DNA from: Anaerolineaceae bacterium
GTDB lineage: Bacteria; Chloroflexota; Anaerolineae; Promineifilales; Promineifilaceae
Direction: 5' to 3'
Length of the DNA stretch: 64,000 bases
Assembly: GCA_002699125.1 (NCBI GenBank)
Contig: PABI01000152.1
Location: forward strand, 1-64,000
The notes beneath the pieces were generated by a model that saw only the letters and a list, made by a program, of their open reading frames with translations, was not told the DNA's origin and searched no databases. A program made the translations under genes and the position numbers. Position 1 is the stretch's first letter. Each line of letters starts with the position of its first letter. Positions 16,009 through 25,213 of this stretch are shown here, one piece after another.

Positions 16009-18510
16009 ATGATGCTCATAGATTTGCAAAATCTCTCTAACATCCATAACGCACAAGCAATAGCTTCCGGCGGGAAAGCCCGCGGGCTTTCTAAGCTGCT
16101 GGCTGCCGGTTTTCCGGTGCCGCCAGGGTGGGTCGTTCTGCCAACGGCCTTTGCTGGAGACAATTTAACGGCTGGCGCTCGTCAGCAAATAATATCAGTC
16201 ATTACCACCCATCTTGCCCAGCAGCCCGACGTCACCTTTGCCGTTCGTTCCTCCGGTGCAGATGAAGATTCTGCGACGGCTGCCTTTGCCGGGGTGTTTC
16301 AAACTATCCTTAACGTCGCTTCGCCACAGGCTATACTGGAGGCGGTAGAAACCGTTTACGCTTCGCGCCGCGAGGCCGCCTCTTATCGCCGCGCCCACGG
16401 GCTGGACGAAGCACAAATCATGGCGGTCATCATTCAGGAACTCATTCCCGCCGATTGCGCCGGGGTCTGCCTGGCTGTTGACCCGGTGGCGCTGCGCGCC
16501 GACCAGCTGGTGATCAATGCTGCATGGGGCCTGGGTGCCGGCGTAATGGACGGCCGGGTTCCCAGCGATACCTACTGGCTGGAAACGCCTACATCAATCA
16601 CAACCAGGCAGCAAATTGCCGCAAAAACCACTCAGCTTTCATTGGTAGAGGTCGGCATCGGGGAAACGGCCGTTCCCGCCGACCGGCACCGTGTGCCCTG
16701 CCTGCCACCCGCCTGGCGGAAGCGCATTGCCCAGTTCACATTGGCCCTCACTCGCCACTTTGGCCAGCCCCAGGAAGTCGAGTGGGCAATTGCCCATGAG
16801 CAGCTCTGGATTCTACAAAGCCGGCCGCAAACGGCGCTGCCACCGGCGCTCAACCACGTGTCGCCGTTTCCCGTTACCTGGGAGCCTGAGGCCGCCCGAG
16901 ATTTTTGGCAGTTGATGGAATACAGCCAGGACCAACTGCCGCTGCCGCTGGAACACGATACCATGCACGTGCGGGAAAGCATCCGCGAAGAAACGTGCCG
17001 GATAATGGGTGCCGACAGGAATATGGAGATGCGCATTTGGAACGGCCGGGCTTATTCTCGCCGCTTGCCCCTGAACATCACGGACGCCGACCGTCGCATT
17101 CGGCGCGCCGCCGCAGCCGATCTCCGCCAACGGTTGCAGCAGCAGGGCCAAACAACCTGGGAATATTGGGGGCCTGAAATTATCAGCGCCGTCGAACGGC
17201 TGCGCCGGTTTGACCGGGAGTCGGCCGCTGGCCCGGCACTGGCGGACCATCTGGCAGAAGCACTGGCGGTGCTGCGCCGCCACGCGTCGCTGCATCCCCG
17301 GCTCACTATAAAGCCTCCAGACAGCTATTTTGCCGCATTTTCGGCCGTTTCCGGATTAAAGGATGATGAAGCGAAAACGGCCGCCTATCACCTGCTCGAC
17401 AGTGAAGAAAACAGCCTTACCCGGCTGGTGGACAGCCTCTATGATCTGGCCGTCGCCGCCCGCCAACATCCGACCGTAGCCGCTCTGGTGGCTGACCCGC
17501 CACCACAAGTTGTGGCTCAGCTGGCGGCTCTGCCGGAAGCTAAAGAATTTCTGCAACAATTTTCAGAGCTGCTGACCGTTTACGGTGAACGCCTTGGCGA
17601 AGGGTATGGATCGGAAATGAGCGTGCGCACGCCTACCTGGCTGGAAGCCCCGGCGCGACCGGTGCGCCTGGTTACCGTGTTTCTGGACCCGACCATCCCC
17701 GATCCTGCTGATGTACGAGGGCAAGCGCGTGCCCGGCGGGATCAGCAAGTGACAGCGTTGTGCGCCGACTGTGAGGACGAAACGGCCGTCGCTCATTTTC
17801 GACAGGAGTGGGCCTATGCCCGCCAAATCCTGGTGGTCTTGGAAGACCACAATCACTGGATCGAGCAGGCCACCGGCGGACAGGTGCGGCTGGCCGTAAT
17901 GGCTGCCGCCCGCTGGCTGGTCGGACAAAATGTGCTGCCGGAACCAGACACAATCTTCTGGCTGACTTTTGATGAAATTCTCGGCGCTTTACGCACCAGT
18001 GTGCTGGAAACTGACCTCATTGCTCAGCGGCAAACCCAGTATGCTCATTGGGCCACACTGACCCCGCCACCCATCCTAGGCGTGCCAACAGTCTTGCTGC
18101 CCTCCCGCCCTGAGATGGCAGATATACCAGTTGAAGAGGAAAATGAGGTAGAAGATGGCCGCTTACACGGTCTTGGCGCCAGCGCTGGGCAGGTTCAGGG
18201 GCAGGTGCGCGTTTTATCCAAAGCGGATCCACAAATGGATATCCAGCCTGGGGACATATTGGTGGCCGTTAACGCCGGACCCTTATGGACGCCGTTTTTT
18301 CCCATCTTGGGCGGTCTGATTCTGGAAGAAGGCTCACTTGGTCAGCATGCCGCCGTCACTGCTCGTGAATATGGCATTCCCACGGTTATACACGTTCCCC
18401 TTGCTACTCACCGCCTGACCGATGGCGAGTGGGTAACCGTTGACGGCACAAATGGTATTGTATTCCATACCTCAGTTGAGGATTTGGTAGTGAACGAAGG
18501 CGACTTATGA
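16009..18510 (+). CDS. Rifampicin-phosphotransferase-like enzyme (PPDK ATP-grasp plus His swivel domain)
   Basis: The track ORF begins at a GTG at 15985, but the conserved part starts at the ATGs at 16009/16012, so the protein has about 833 residues. The N-terminal third is a PPDK/PEP-synthase ATP-grasp domain (GGKARGLSKLLAAGFPVPPG; FAVRSSGADEDS; VEWAIAHEQLWILQSRPQT). The C-terminus is the mobile His domain (PGDILVAVNAGPLWTPFF; phosphorylated His in GSLGQHAAVTAREYGIP, near 786). The PEP-binding TIM barrel of true PEP synthase is missing, and a long helical domain lies between. This matches the rifampicin phosphotransferase order and length. The substrate is not readable from sequence; rifamycin or another small molecule is possible. 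It lies between repeat copies C and D. Its last 6 bp overlap the convergent copy D gene. Confidence 0.75.
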   Translation: MMLIDLQNLSNIHNAQAIASGGKARGLSKLLAAGFPVPPGWVVLPTAFAGDNLTAGARQQIISVITTHLAQQPDVTFAVRSSGADEDSATAAFAGVFQTILNVASPQAILEAVETVYASRREAASYRRAHGLDEAQIMAVIIQELIPADCAGVCLAVDPVALRADQLVINAAWGLGAGVMDGRVPSDTYWLETPTSITTRQQIAAKTTQLSLVEVGIGETAVPADRHRVPCLPPAWRKRIAQFTLALTRHFGQPQEVEWAIAHEQLWILQSRPQTALPPALNHVSPFPVTWEPEAARDFWQLMEYSQDQLPLPLEHDTMHVRESIREETCRIMGADRNMEMRIWNGRAYSRRLPLNITDADRRIRRAAAADLRQRLQQQGQTTWEYWGPEIISAVERLRRFDRESAAGPALADHLAEALAVLRRHASLHPRLTIKPPDSYFAAFSAVSGLKDDEAKTAAYHLLDSEENSLTRLVDSLYDLAVAARQHPTVAALVADPPPQVVAQLAALPEAKEFLQQFSELLTVYGERLGEGYGSEMSVRTPTWLEAPARPVRLVTVFLDPTIPDPADVRGQARARRDQQVTALCADCEDETAVAHFRQEWAYARQILVVLEDHNHWIEQATGGQVRLAVMAAARWLVGQNVLPEPDTIFWLTFDEILGALRTSVLETDLIAQRQTQYAHWATLTPPPILGVPTVLLPSRPEMADIPVEEENEVEDGRLHGLGASAGQVQGQVRVLSKADPQMDIQPGDILVAVNAGPLWTPFFPILGGLILEEGSLGQHAAVTAREYGIPTVIHVPLATHRLTDGEWVTVDGTNGIVFHTSVEDLVVNEGDL

Positions 18511-19323
18511 TGACATATTACTCAGAACCCTCCAGCCAAACTCACCTTTATCAATAGATTCAGCTACCTGCAATTCGGACAAATAACCACCCACAGTCGA
18601 TTTCGACCGACCGATTTGAACCGCCAATTCGGACAAGGTCGCGTTCGGTTTCGTTCGAATAATTTCCAACAATCGCTGCATGGCTTCCTGCTTTTTGGAT
18701 GTTCGTTGGCGTCGTGCCCGTCCGATTGTGTCAGATTCGGACGGTTTTGAGCCACTATTTCCGTTCGAGTGTACTTGAATCTCGGTTTTCAGTTGGCTCT
18801 TTTGTTCATTCAATCGTCCGATTTCCCCTTCCAGTTTTTCAATCTTTTCCGAACGCTCCCGTACGATTTTCTCCAACTCGGATTCCTTCTCATGGATTTC
18901 CTGAACGATTTCATCCAGACTGTTTTGAGCTTCCAACCGAACGGCCGTTTCCTTCAGCTGCGTTAATAACAGTTCAAAAGACAAAAACAAGGCAATTGGC
19001 GGAATAGCAGCCAGAAACTGAGCTAGCAGCTCTTGTTGAGCATGGATGATGTTCAACACCACACTCAGTAAGGTGAACCCCGAAACCAGCACCCATGGAT
19101 ACATAGTCCGTTCCCGCGTCAGGTTGGCCCGCAGGACACTCAGGCTGAAGACGATAATCGCACCGTCAATGATTGCCGGATACAGCCAGGCAATCTGCTT
19201 AGCAATGCCAATCTGAACCGCCAAATCTCTGAGAGATTCAAAGGATAGGAAGAAGGCACTGCCGGCCAGAAACAAGACCAGCAGTGCCGAAACAAGGGAA
19301 ATGAGGTGATTAATGCGCTGCAT
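18505..19323 (-). CDS. DUF2637/winged-helix membrane protein, copy D
   Basis: This complete copy has 272 residues with the four-helix DUF2637 N-terminus, a coiled coil (KIVRERSEKIEKLEGEIGRLNEQ) and a winged helix (ATLSELAVQIGRSKSTVGGYLSEL). After GWRVL the tail SNMSS is encoded by flanking DNA that also holds the end of the phosphotransferase-like gene; the two genes converge and overlap by 6 bp. The element thus uses a stop codon supplied by its neighbour. Confidence 0.85.
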   Translation of the reverse strand: MQRINHLISLVSALLVLFLAGSAFFLSFESLRDLAVQIGIAKQIAWLYPAIIDGAIIVFSLSVLRANLTRERTMYPWVLVSGFTLLSVVLNIIHAQQELLAQFLAAIPPIALFLSFELLLTQLKETAVRLEAQNSLDEIVQEIHEKESELEKIVRERSEKIEKLEGEIGRLNEQKSQLKTEIQVHSNGNSGSKPSESDTIGRARRQRTSKKQEAMQRLLEIIRTKPNATLSELAVQIGRSKSTVGGYLSELQVAESIDKGEFGWRVLSNMSS

Positions 19324-19560
19324 GGTTCACCTCTGTTTTCTCTGGATAGATGGGAAAAGTCAGTCTGAACGGGAAGTTTGGTTTGGTTTGATATTTGCGG
19401 GCAGATTGCTATCACATTGTTGGCACAATCCGTAACCCAACAACCAATATGAATTTGAACTTAGGTAAGTGTTCACGCTGTTTTCTTCTGGGCATTTTTG
19501 ACATCCTTATTGTCTGAGTTTAAACTAACCTGGGTGTCCCAAAAGCACCCCACTACAAGG
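18523..19560 (-). repeat. Dispersed direct repeat, copy D
   Basis: Homology begins at CAGAACCCTCCAGCC, 13 bp after the stop of the convergent phosphotransferase-like gene. It ends near 19560 after GGTGTCCCAAAAGC and CACTACAAGG. The 90-bp left-end repeat is absent, as for copy B. Confidence 0.8.
19406..19427 (-). promoter_or_regulatory. Tandem 11-bp repeat upstream of copy D (putative operator)
   Basis: TTGCTATCACA is followed by TTGTTGGCACA. One A to G change in the second half is shared with copy F. Confidence 0.5.
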
Positions 19561-19640
19561 CGAATAACAGCATCTCAGATCCAACTTGGCCGAAAATTTA
19601 CCCAAACGACCGTGTGTGACAGAACTGGAGGTTTCGCCCG

Positions 19641-20999
19641 ATGCCTACCAAAAAAGTGAGTTTTACACAACTAACCCATGATGTCGTTTACAAGTCACCT
19701 GAACCACTTCCGTTTGCAGAAATCATGGCCAGGGTAAATGGTATCGCCCCAATTACCACCAAGAACCCTAAAAACACTATTCGTAATGCCGTTTCCCAAA
19801 GCCACATGATTGTCTCTACAGGCGACGGCCGTTTTGACTGGAAGCCCCGAGTTATCAACGGCTCCTTGATTCGGCACACAATTCAGACTGCAGAACTCCA
19901 CCAGAATCGACTGTATTGGGATGAAGATTTACGCGATGCGCTGTGTCCCACTTTTTTTGCCCCGCAAACGTATAAAGATCGGTCACCTGCACAGGTGACA
20001 TGCCCTAACGGTACAACGACAGCTTTCTCTTTGGAAATGTTTGCCCCAAGAATTTGGGGCACACCGGCTGTGCCTGAATTTTGGGAATGGTTTCACAGCA
20101 TGAAGGCTCATTCTGGCGATCATCTATTATTCGAAGTAGTGGACGGCGAAGCCAGACAGTATCGCCTAATTTTCCAGCACCGGAGTGATCGGGATGAAAC
20201 AATGATTGCAACCCGCAATCAGGAACTGGTAGCAATTGGCTTGAAACTTGTTCAGCAACGGCCGTATGGCATTTCATCGTGGGATTTCACCACCTATTTA
20301 CTGGCTACCGGCTTTTACCGCCATCCAGTCCCCCCGGATCCCTTCAGTGAATTGTGGCACGAGGTCCTATATGGCGAAGAATCAGACTCTGCCCAGTCTG
20401 AACCCGATCCGTTGGCCACTGAGCTATTTGGCGAGGCTGCGCAGGAATATAACTTTGAAAATCCCCCGAATTTACCCCGCGAATATGATCCCAGATACGG
20501 TCGTCGCCACACCCGTCAATCACGTAGTGCCCGCAGCCGCAGCATCACCAGCTTCCTTTTGCGCGTTAACCATCGGGCTCTGCCAGAGGTGTGGCGTGAC
20601 ATAGAACTGGCTGAGGACAATAATTTGGAAGACCTACATTTGCTGATTTAGTCTGCCTTCAGGTGGGGAGATGACCATCTTTACTCCTTCTTCCTTAGCG
20701 GCGATGCCACAGATGGCCGCAGTGAAATCGGCAGCCCCTGGTCAGATACAGCGCTGCATACACATCAGATACAACTAGCGCAACTGGAATTGCAAGAAGG
20801 CCAAACCTTTCTTTACTACTTTGATTATGGAGACAGCCACGAGTTTGAGGTGACTGTGTTAAAAATCGATCCGCTGGCTCCAAAAGCAGCCTATCCCTAC
20901 ATTCTGGAGTATCATGGACTGGCCCCACCTCAATATCCAGATTACGATGAGGAAACTGGTGAATTGAGTTGGGACCCGTACCGACATTGGCATCCGTAA
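19641..20999 (+). pseudogene. HARE-HTH / pRiA4b ORF-3-like protein interrupted by an in-frame amber codon
   Basis: The track splits this into 336 residues (19641-20651) and a 69-residue ORF at 20790, but both are in one frame. The only interruption is TAG at 20649-20651, in LHLLI-stop-SAFRWGDDHLYSFF. The N-terminus (about 5-70) resembles a HARE-type winged helix. The C-terminal part (RVNHRALPEVWRDIELAEDNNLEDLH, then FLYYFDYGDSHEFEVTVL) matches the plasmid pRiA4b ORF-3-like fold, which normally continues across this position. A single C-to-T change from CAG would explain the stop. Downstream codons look intact, so the mutation is recent or the codon is read through. The gene lies 24 bp upstream of the SNF2 helicase gene. 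Confidence 0.75.
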
Positions 21000-21023
21000 C
21001 AGATTTGACCCACTAAAATTTAG

Positions 21024-24000
21024 ATGCAAGTTCTTCACCTTCATTGGCTGACACCCACCCAACCGGGGCAAAACGGCCGCTTCTTCATCTGGACCGAAAC
21101 GACCGCCGCCAACCAACCCAGCCGCGACCGGCGGAAAAAATCGGCTCAGCCGCATCCTTTTGCTACCGACACCACGGAACTGCGCCAGCTGCTAAAAGAA
21201 ATCGGTTGGGCGGGTAAACTACCGGTCGAAGTGCTGTCGCTTTGGCTACCGACCAATCACTTTGGCCCCATACCATCTCCTGACCTGCCCCATAGTTGGG
21301 AAACGGATGATGCCCCGCCGGAACTGCTGCCGTGGACCATCGCTGGGTTGACGCTAGGACCGGTCCACGCCTTAACCTTGCTCACTTATTTACACGAGAA
21401 CATCCTGCCTCCCGCTGTGCGATTGGGCGAAGACGGCCGTTTCTGGCAAAATACCTTCGCTTTCATTCTGGAACTGCTGGCCCGACAGATGTATCGTCCC
21501 ACACTGGTTGAGACACACACCAAAGAAGGGCTGCGTTTTGAGGCCCGCTGGCAGCCATTGCTGGACGGCGAAGATGAGGCCCGTCGGGCAGCACAGCTCG
21601 CCGCAGCCATACCTCCCATCTGCCGTGCCGACGCCGAAAATCCGGAGGAGACACTGCCGCCCCGCGCCATCCTAGACAGCTTTCTGAACTACCTAACCGA
21701 TACGGCCGTACGCCAATGGGCCACCAGTCAAGAATTGTATCTTCCCACCAGCAATGACCCCGCTGTTGCCTGGTTACGCGCCCTATTTGCCGCTGATCCC
21801 ACCGTCCAGGCCAGCGCCGGACAGATGCAGCACTTCGCCAGCAGCTTCCGTGCCTGGGAAAGGGCGCTCACGGTCGCCGGAGACCGACACTATCGCGTCG
21901 CTTTAAGACTGCAGGCGCCCACCCAGCAGCAGGTCAAACAAACGAAAAAAGGAGCAGCTGCCTGGCAGCTGCATTACCTGCTGCAAGCCCGCGACGATAC
22001 CAGTTTACTGGTACCGGCCAGCGAAGTGTGGCGAAGCAAAAGCAGCGTGCTACAAGCATTGGACCGTCAATTCGAAAAACCGCAGGAGCGCTTGCTGACC
22101 GGATTGGGCTATGCCGCCCGCTTTTTCCCGCCGCTGCGGCGCAGTCTGCAGCAGCGCAGTCCTAGCAACATGATGTTGACAACCGACGAAGCCTACACTT
22201 TTTTGCGCCAATGTGCGCCGCAGCTGCAACGGGCCGGCTTTGGCCTCCTCGTCCCGCCCTGGTGGAACAAGCCCGGTACGCAGCTGGGTGTACGGCTGAA
22301 ACTGGGCTCCACATCAAAGTTAAAGGGGCAAACGGCCGTTTCCACCGGGCACATGAATCTAGATAACCTGGTGCGCTACCGTTGGCAGCTCTCATTGGGC
22401 GATACCGAGCTCAGCCGGGAAGAGTTCGACGCCCTGGTGGCGCTCAAATCGCCGCTGGTGCAAATTCGCGGCCAATGGGTACAGTTAGACCCCGAGCAAA
22501 TCGAAGCAGCCATCCGCTTTTGGCAGGAGCAGGATTGGGAAGGCGAGCTATCCTTGTTTGAGGCCATGAAGCTGGGGTTGAGCAGCGAAGACCAGCAACA
22601 CAGCGGCCTCCAGGTAGAAAGTGTCAAGTTAGATAATTGGTTGCAAAGCTGGCTCAACCGGCTGCAAGGGGATGAAAAGCTAGAGATGCTGCCACCGCCA
22701 GATGGATTGCAAGCGGAGTTACGACCGTACCAACAATATGGCTACGCCTGGCTGCATTTTGCCCGTCGCTGGGGCATGGGCGTCATCCTGGCTGACGACA
22801 TGGGGCTGGGCAAAACGATCCAGACCCTCGCGCTCATCCAGCAGCTCAAAGAAGAGCACGGCAGCCTGCCCGGCCCCGTTTTGCTCGTCTGTCCAACATC
22901 CGTAGTAACGAACTGGGAATTGGAGAGGCAAAAATTCACGCCCGGCATAAACGCGCTGGTGCATCAGGGCGGCGACCGGCTGCGGGATGAGGCCTTGATC
23001 GAAGCAACCCAGGATGTGGATATGGTGCTCACCAGTTATGCTCTGGTGCGCCGGGATGGCGACACGCTCAAACAGATCGACTGGTTCGCCGTGGCGCTGG
23101 ACGAGGCGCAAAATATCAAAAATGCCAGCACCAAACAAGCCCAAACCATTCGCAAGCTGCCGGCAGATTTCCGCCTGGCGCTGACCGGGACGCCGGTAGA
23201 AAATCGACTGTCGGAGCTGTGGTCGATTATGCACTTTTTGAACCCCGGTTTTTTGGGCGGGCAGAAGCAGTTCCGCCAGGATTTCACGCTGCCTATTGAG
23301 AAGTACGGCGATGAGGAAGCCGCTCAAAAATTGCGTAAATTAACACGGCCGTTCCTCCTGCGCCGCGTCAAAACAGACCCCACCGTCATCCAGGATTTGC
23401 CCGACAAGCAGGAGATGAAGGTGTATTGTCACCTCAGCGAAGAGCAAGCCACTTTGTATGAAGCAGTGGTGCGGGATGCGCTGGCGGCCATCGACGAGCA
23501 GGAGGAGGCTGGCATTGCCCGCAAAGGGTTGGTGCTGAGTATGCTGATGCAGTTAAAGCAGGTGTGTAACCATCCGGCCCAATATCTGCATGAGACGGAG
23601 GCGTATCAACCAGGGGAGGATAACGGCCGTTCGGGCAAACTCCAGCGCCTTAATGCCCTGCTGGACGAAATTTTGGCCGAGGGGGACCGGCTGCTCATCT
23701 TCAGCCAGTTCACCGAAATGGCCGACTTGCTGCAAAAATATATCCAAACCCGCTTTGGCGTACCCACACTCTACTTGCACGGCGGCGTGCCTGCCAAAAA
23801 GCGAGCTAAGTTGGTTGAACAGTTCCAACGAGAAGATGGCCCGCCTATCTTCTTCCTCTCGCTTAAAGCAGGCGGCACCGGGCTGAATCTCACCCGCGCC
23901 AACCACGTCTTCCATTTTGACCGCTGGTGGAATCCAGCCGTAGAAGACCAGGCCACCGACCGCGCCTTCCGCATTGGGCAGACGAAAAACGTGCTGGTGC

Positions 24001-24158
24001 ACAAATTTGTCTGCCTGGGAACGCTGGAAGAGCGCATCGACGCCATGATTGAAGACAAAAAAGCCCTGGCCCAAAGCATTATCGGCAGCGGTGAAAACTG
24101 GCTGACTGAGATAAGTACGGCCGACTTGCGGCACTTAGTCGCGTTGAGAAAGGATTGA
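21024..24158 (+). CDS. SNF2/RapA-family DEAD/DEAH-box ATPase
   Basis: This protein has 1044 residues. The first ~540 form a variable N-terminal region ending in the bacterial SNF2-associated domain (near 535-575). The motor follows: motif I DDMGLGKTIQT (near 591), motif II LDEAQNIKN (near 692), motif III ALTGTPVENRLSELWSIMHF, then helicase C with LLIFSQFTEMADLLQ, LKAGGTGLNLT and ATDRAFRIGQTKNVLVHKF. DEAQ rather than DEAH is common in bacterial SNF2 proteins. It is predicted to be a DNA-dependent ATPase that remodels protein-DNA or RNA polymerase complexes. The SWIM-domain gene follows after 1 bp, the usual pairing, so the two probably act together. The true biological target is unknown. Confidence 0.93.
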   Translation: MQVLHLHWLTPTQPGQNGRFFIWTETTAANQPSRDRRKKSAQPHPFATDTTELRQLLKEIGWAGKLPVEVLSLWLPTNHFGPIPSPDLPHSWETDDAPPELLPWTIAGLTLGPVHALTLLTYLHENILPPAVRLGEDGRFWQNTFAFILELLARQMYRPTLVETHTKEGLRFEARWQPLLDGEDEARRAAQLAAAIPPICRADAENPEETLPPRAILDSFLNYLTDTAVRQWATSQELYLPTSNDPAVAWLRALFAADPTVQASAGQMQHFASSFRAWERALTVAGDRHYRVALRLQAPTQQQVKQTKKGAAAWQLHYLLQARDDTSLLVPASEVWRSKSSVLQALDRQFEKPQERLLTGLGYAARFFPPLRRSLQQRSPSNMMLTTDEAYTFLRQCAPQLQRAGFGLLVPPWWNKPGTQLGVRLKLGSTSKLKGQTAVSTGHMNLDNLVRYRWQLSLGDTELSREEFDALVALKSPLVQIRGQWVQLDPEQIEAAIRFWQEQDWEGELSLFEAMKLGLSSEDQQHSGLQVESVKLDNWLQSWLNRLQGDEKLEMLPPPDGLQAELRPYQQYGYAWLHFARRWGMGVILADDMGLGKTIQTLALIQQLKEEHGSLPGPVLLVCPTSVVTNWELERQKFTPGINALVHQGGDRLRDEALIEATQDVDMVLTSYALVRRDGDTLKQIDWFAVALDEAQNIKNASTKQAQTIRKLPADFRLALTGTPVENRLSELWSIMHFLNPGFLGGQKQFRQDFTLPIEKYGDEEAAQKLRKLTRPFLLRRVKTDPTVIQDLPDKQEMKVYCHLSEEQATLYEAVVRDALAAIDEQEEAGIARKGLVLSMLMQLKQVCNHPAQYLHETEAYQPGEDNGRSGKLQRLNALLDEILAEGDRLLIFSQFTEMADLLQKYIQTRFGVPTLYLHGGVPAKKRAKLVEQFQREDGPPIFFLSLKAGGTGLNLTRANHVFHFDRWWNPAVEDQATDRAFRIGQTKNVLVHKFVCLGTLEERIDAMIEDKKALAQSIIGSGENWLTEISTADLRHLVALRKD

Positions 24159-24159
24159 T

Positions 24160-25008
24160 ATGGGCTGGTACTACGACTATAAACCAACAATTGAAACAGA
24201 TAAGGGCATCAAGGCCAAGAGCAAGCGCGGCGACTTTGTCAAAAATTGGTGGGCGACGCGCTGGATTGCGGCCATGGAGCGAGTCATGGATCGCGGTCGT
24301 TTGCAGCGAGGGCGCCGCTATGCGCGCAAGGGGCAGGTTCTCTCCTTGGAAGAAGGTAAAGGGCGGATAATGGCCAAAGTGCAGGGGTCGCGGCGCACGC
24401 CTTACAAAGTGACCATCGAGCTATCGCCGCTTTCGGAGAAGGATTGGGAAAAGGTGCTGGTAGCGCTGGCGGAACGGCCGTATTTCGTGTCCCAACTGTT
24501 GGCTGGGGAAATGCCGCAGGAAATTGAGGAAGCATTCCAGGCAGCAAAACTGGACTTGTTCCCCAGCAGGCGAGGAGTGATACAAGCGTGCAGCTGCCCC
24601 GATTCGGCCGTCGTATGCAAGCATCTGGCAGCGGTGCATTACATTCTGGCCGAACGGTTCGACGAAGACCCATTCCTCTTGTTCCGCCTACGGGGCAAAA
24701 CACAGGAAGAGATTTTGGCTTCTTTGGGTACTGAGGAGGATGAACTAGAAACGGCCGTTTCCCCAGAATACAGTCCTGCATCCCCTTTATCTGAATCGGT
24801 GAACAACTTCTGGCAAATTGGCCCAGAACTGGAAAGTTTTTCGGTGCATATTGCCCCGCCTGAAGAACCATATCCCTTACTGGAACGGCTGGGCGAACCC
24901 GACTTCTTCCCCGAATCCCGCCGCTGGTTGGTTAAAGCATTCGATCTCGTTTCGGAAACGGTCGTGCAAATCGCCTTCCAAATAGAGGAACCTGCAAGCG
25001 GACTGTAA
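24160..25008 (+). CDS. SWIM zinc-finger protein, partner of the SNF2 ATPase
   Basis: This protein has 282 residues. The SWIM zinc site is CSCPDSAVVCKHLAAVHY (near 144-161), with the CxC...CxH ligand set. The N-terminus (YARKGQVLSLEEGKGRIMAKVQG) matches the usual bacterial SWIM family. The C-terminal ~90 residues are acidic and low in complexity, possibly a protein-interaction tail. The ATG lies 1 bp after the SNF2 stop, implying one transcript and coupled translation. SWIM domains bind DNA or protein; a targeting role for the helicase is inferred from the conserved pairing. Confidence 0.9.
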   Translation: MGWYYDYKPTIETDKGIKAKSKRGDFVKNWWATRWIAAMERVMDRGRLQRGRRYARKGQVLSLEEGKGRIMAKVQGSRRTPYKVTIELSPLSEKDWEKVLVALAERPYFVSQLLAGEMPQEIEEAFQAAKLDLFPSRRGVIQACSCPDSAVVCKHLAAVHYILAERFDEDPFLLFRLRGKTQEEILASLGTEEDELETAVSPEYSPASPLSESVNNFWQIGPELESFSVHIAPPEEPYPLLERLGEPDFFPESRRWLVKAFDLVSETVVQIAFQIEEPASGL

Positions 25009-25213
25009 CTGTCTGACCTTGATAGCGGACAGATTATTTAAGAACGGCCGTTATCGAGAAAATGACTGCCTGAGGGACTTGATTTGCCTGAACAAACTCT
25101 TGCTCCACCGATTACTGAGCCGTGATTTTTATACGGTTGTTATTGCCCGATACGGGACTTTAGTTGCTTAAATCGATTTCGACAACAGCACCATTTTTTA
25201 CGGCTTCACCTCT
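25009..25213. other. Convergent intergenic gap
   Basis: This gap separates the plus-strand SWIM gene from the 3' end of the giant-protein operon. It includes one AACGGCCGTT palindrome at about 25043. No strong hairpin with a T run is seen. Confidence 0.5.

Noticed and set aside
15762-16040. 92-residue plus-strand ORF before the phosphotransferase-like gene
   Set aside because: It begins inside repeat copy C and overlaps the enzyme start in another frame. The middle part looks mildly coding, perhaps debris of the gene cut by copy C, but evidence is too thin to list.
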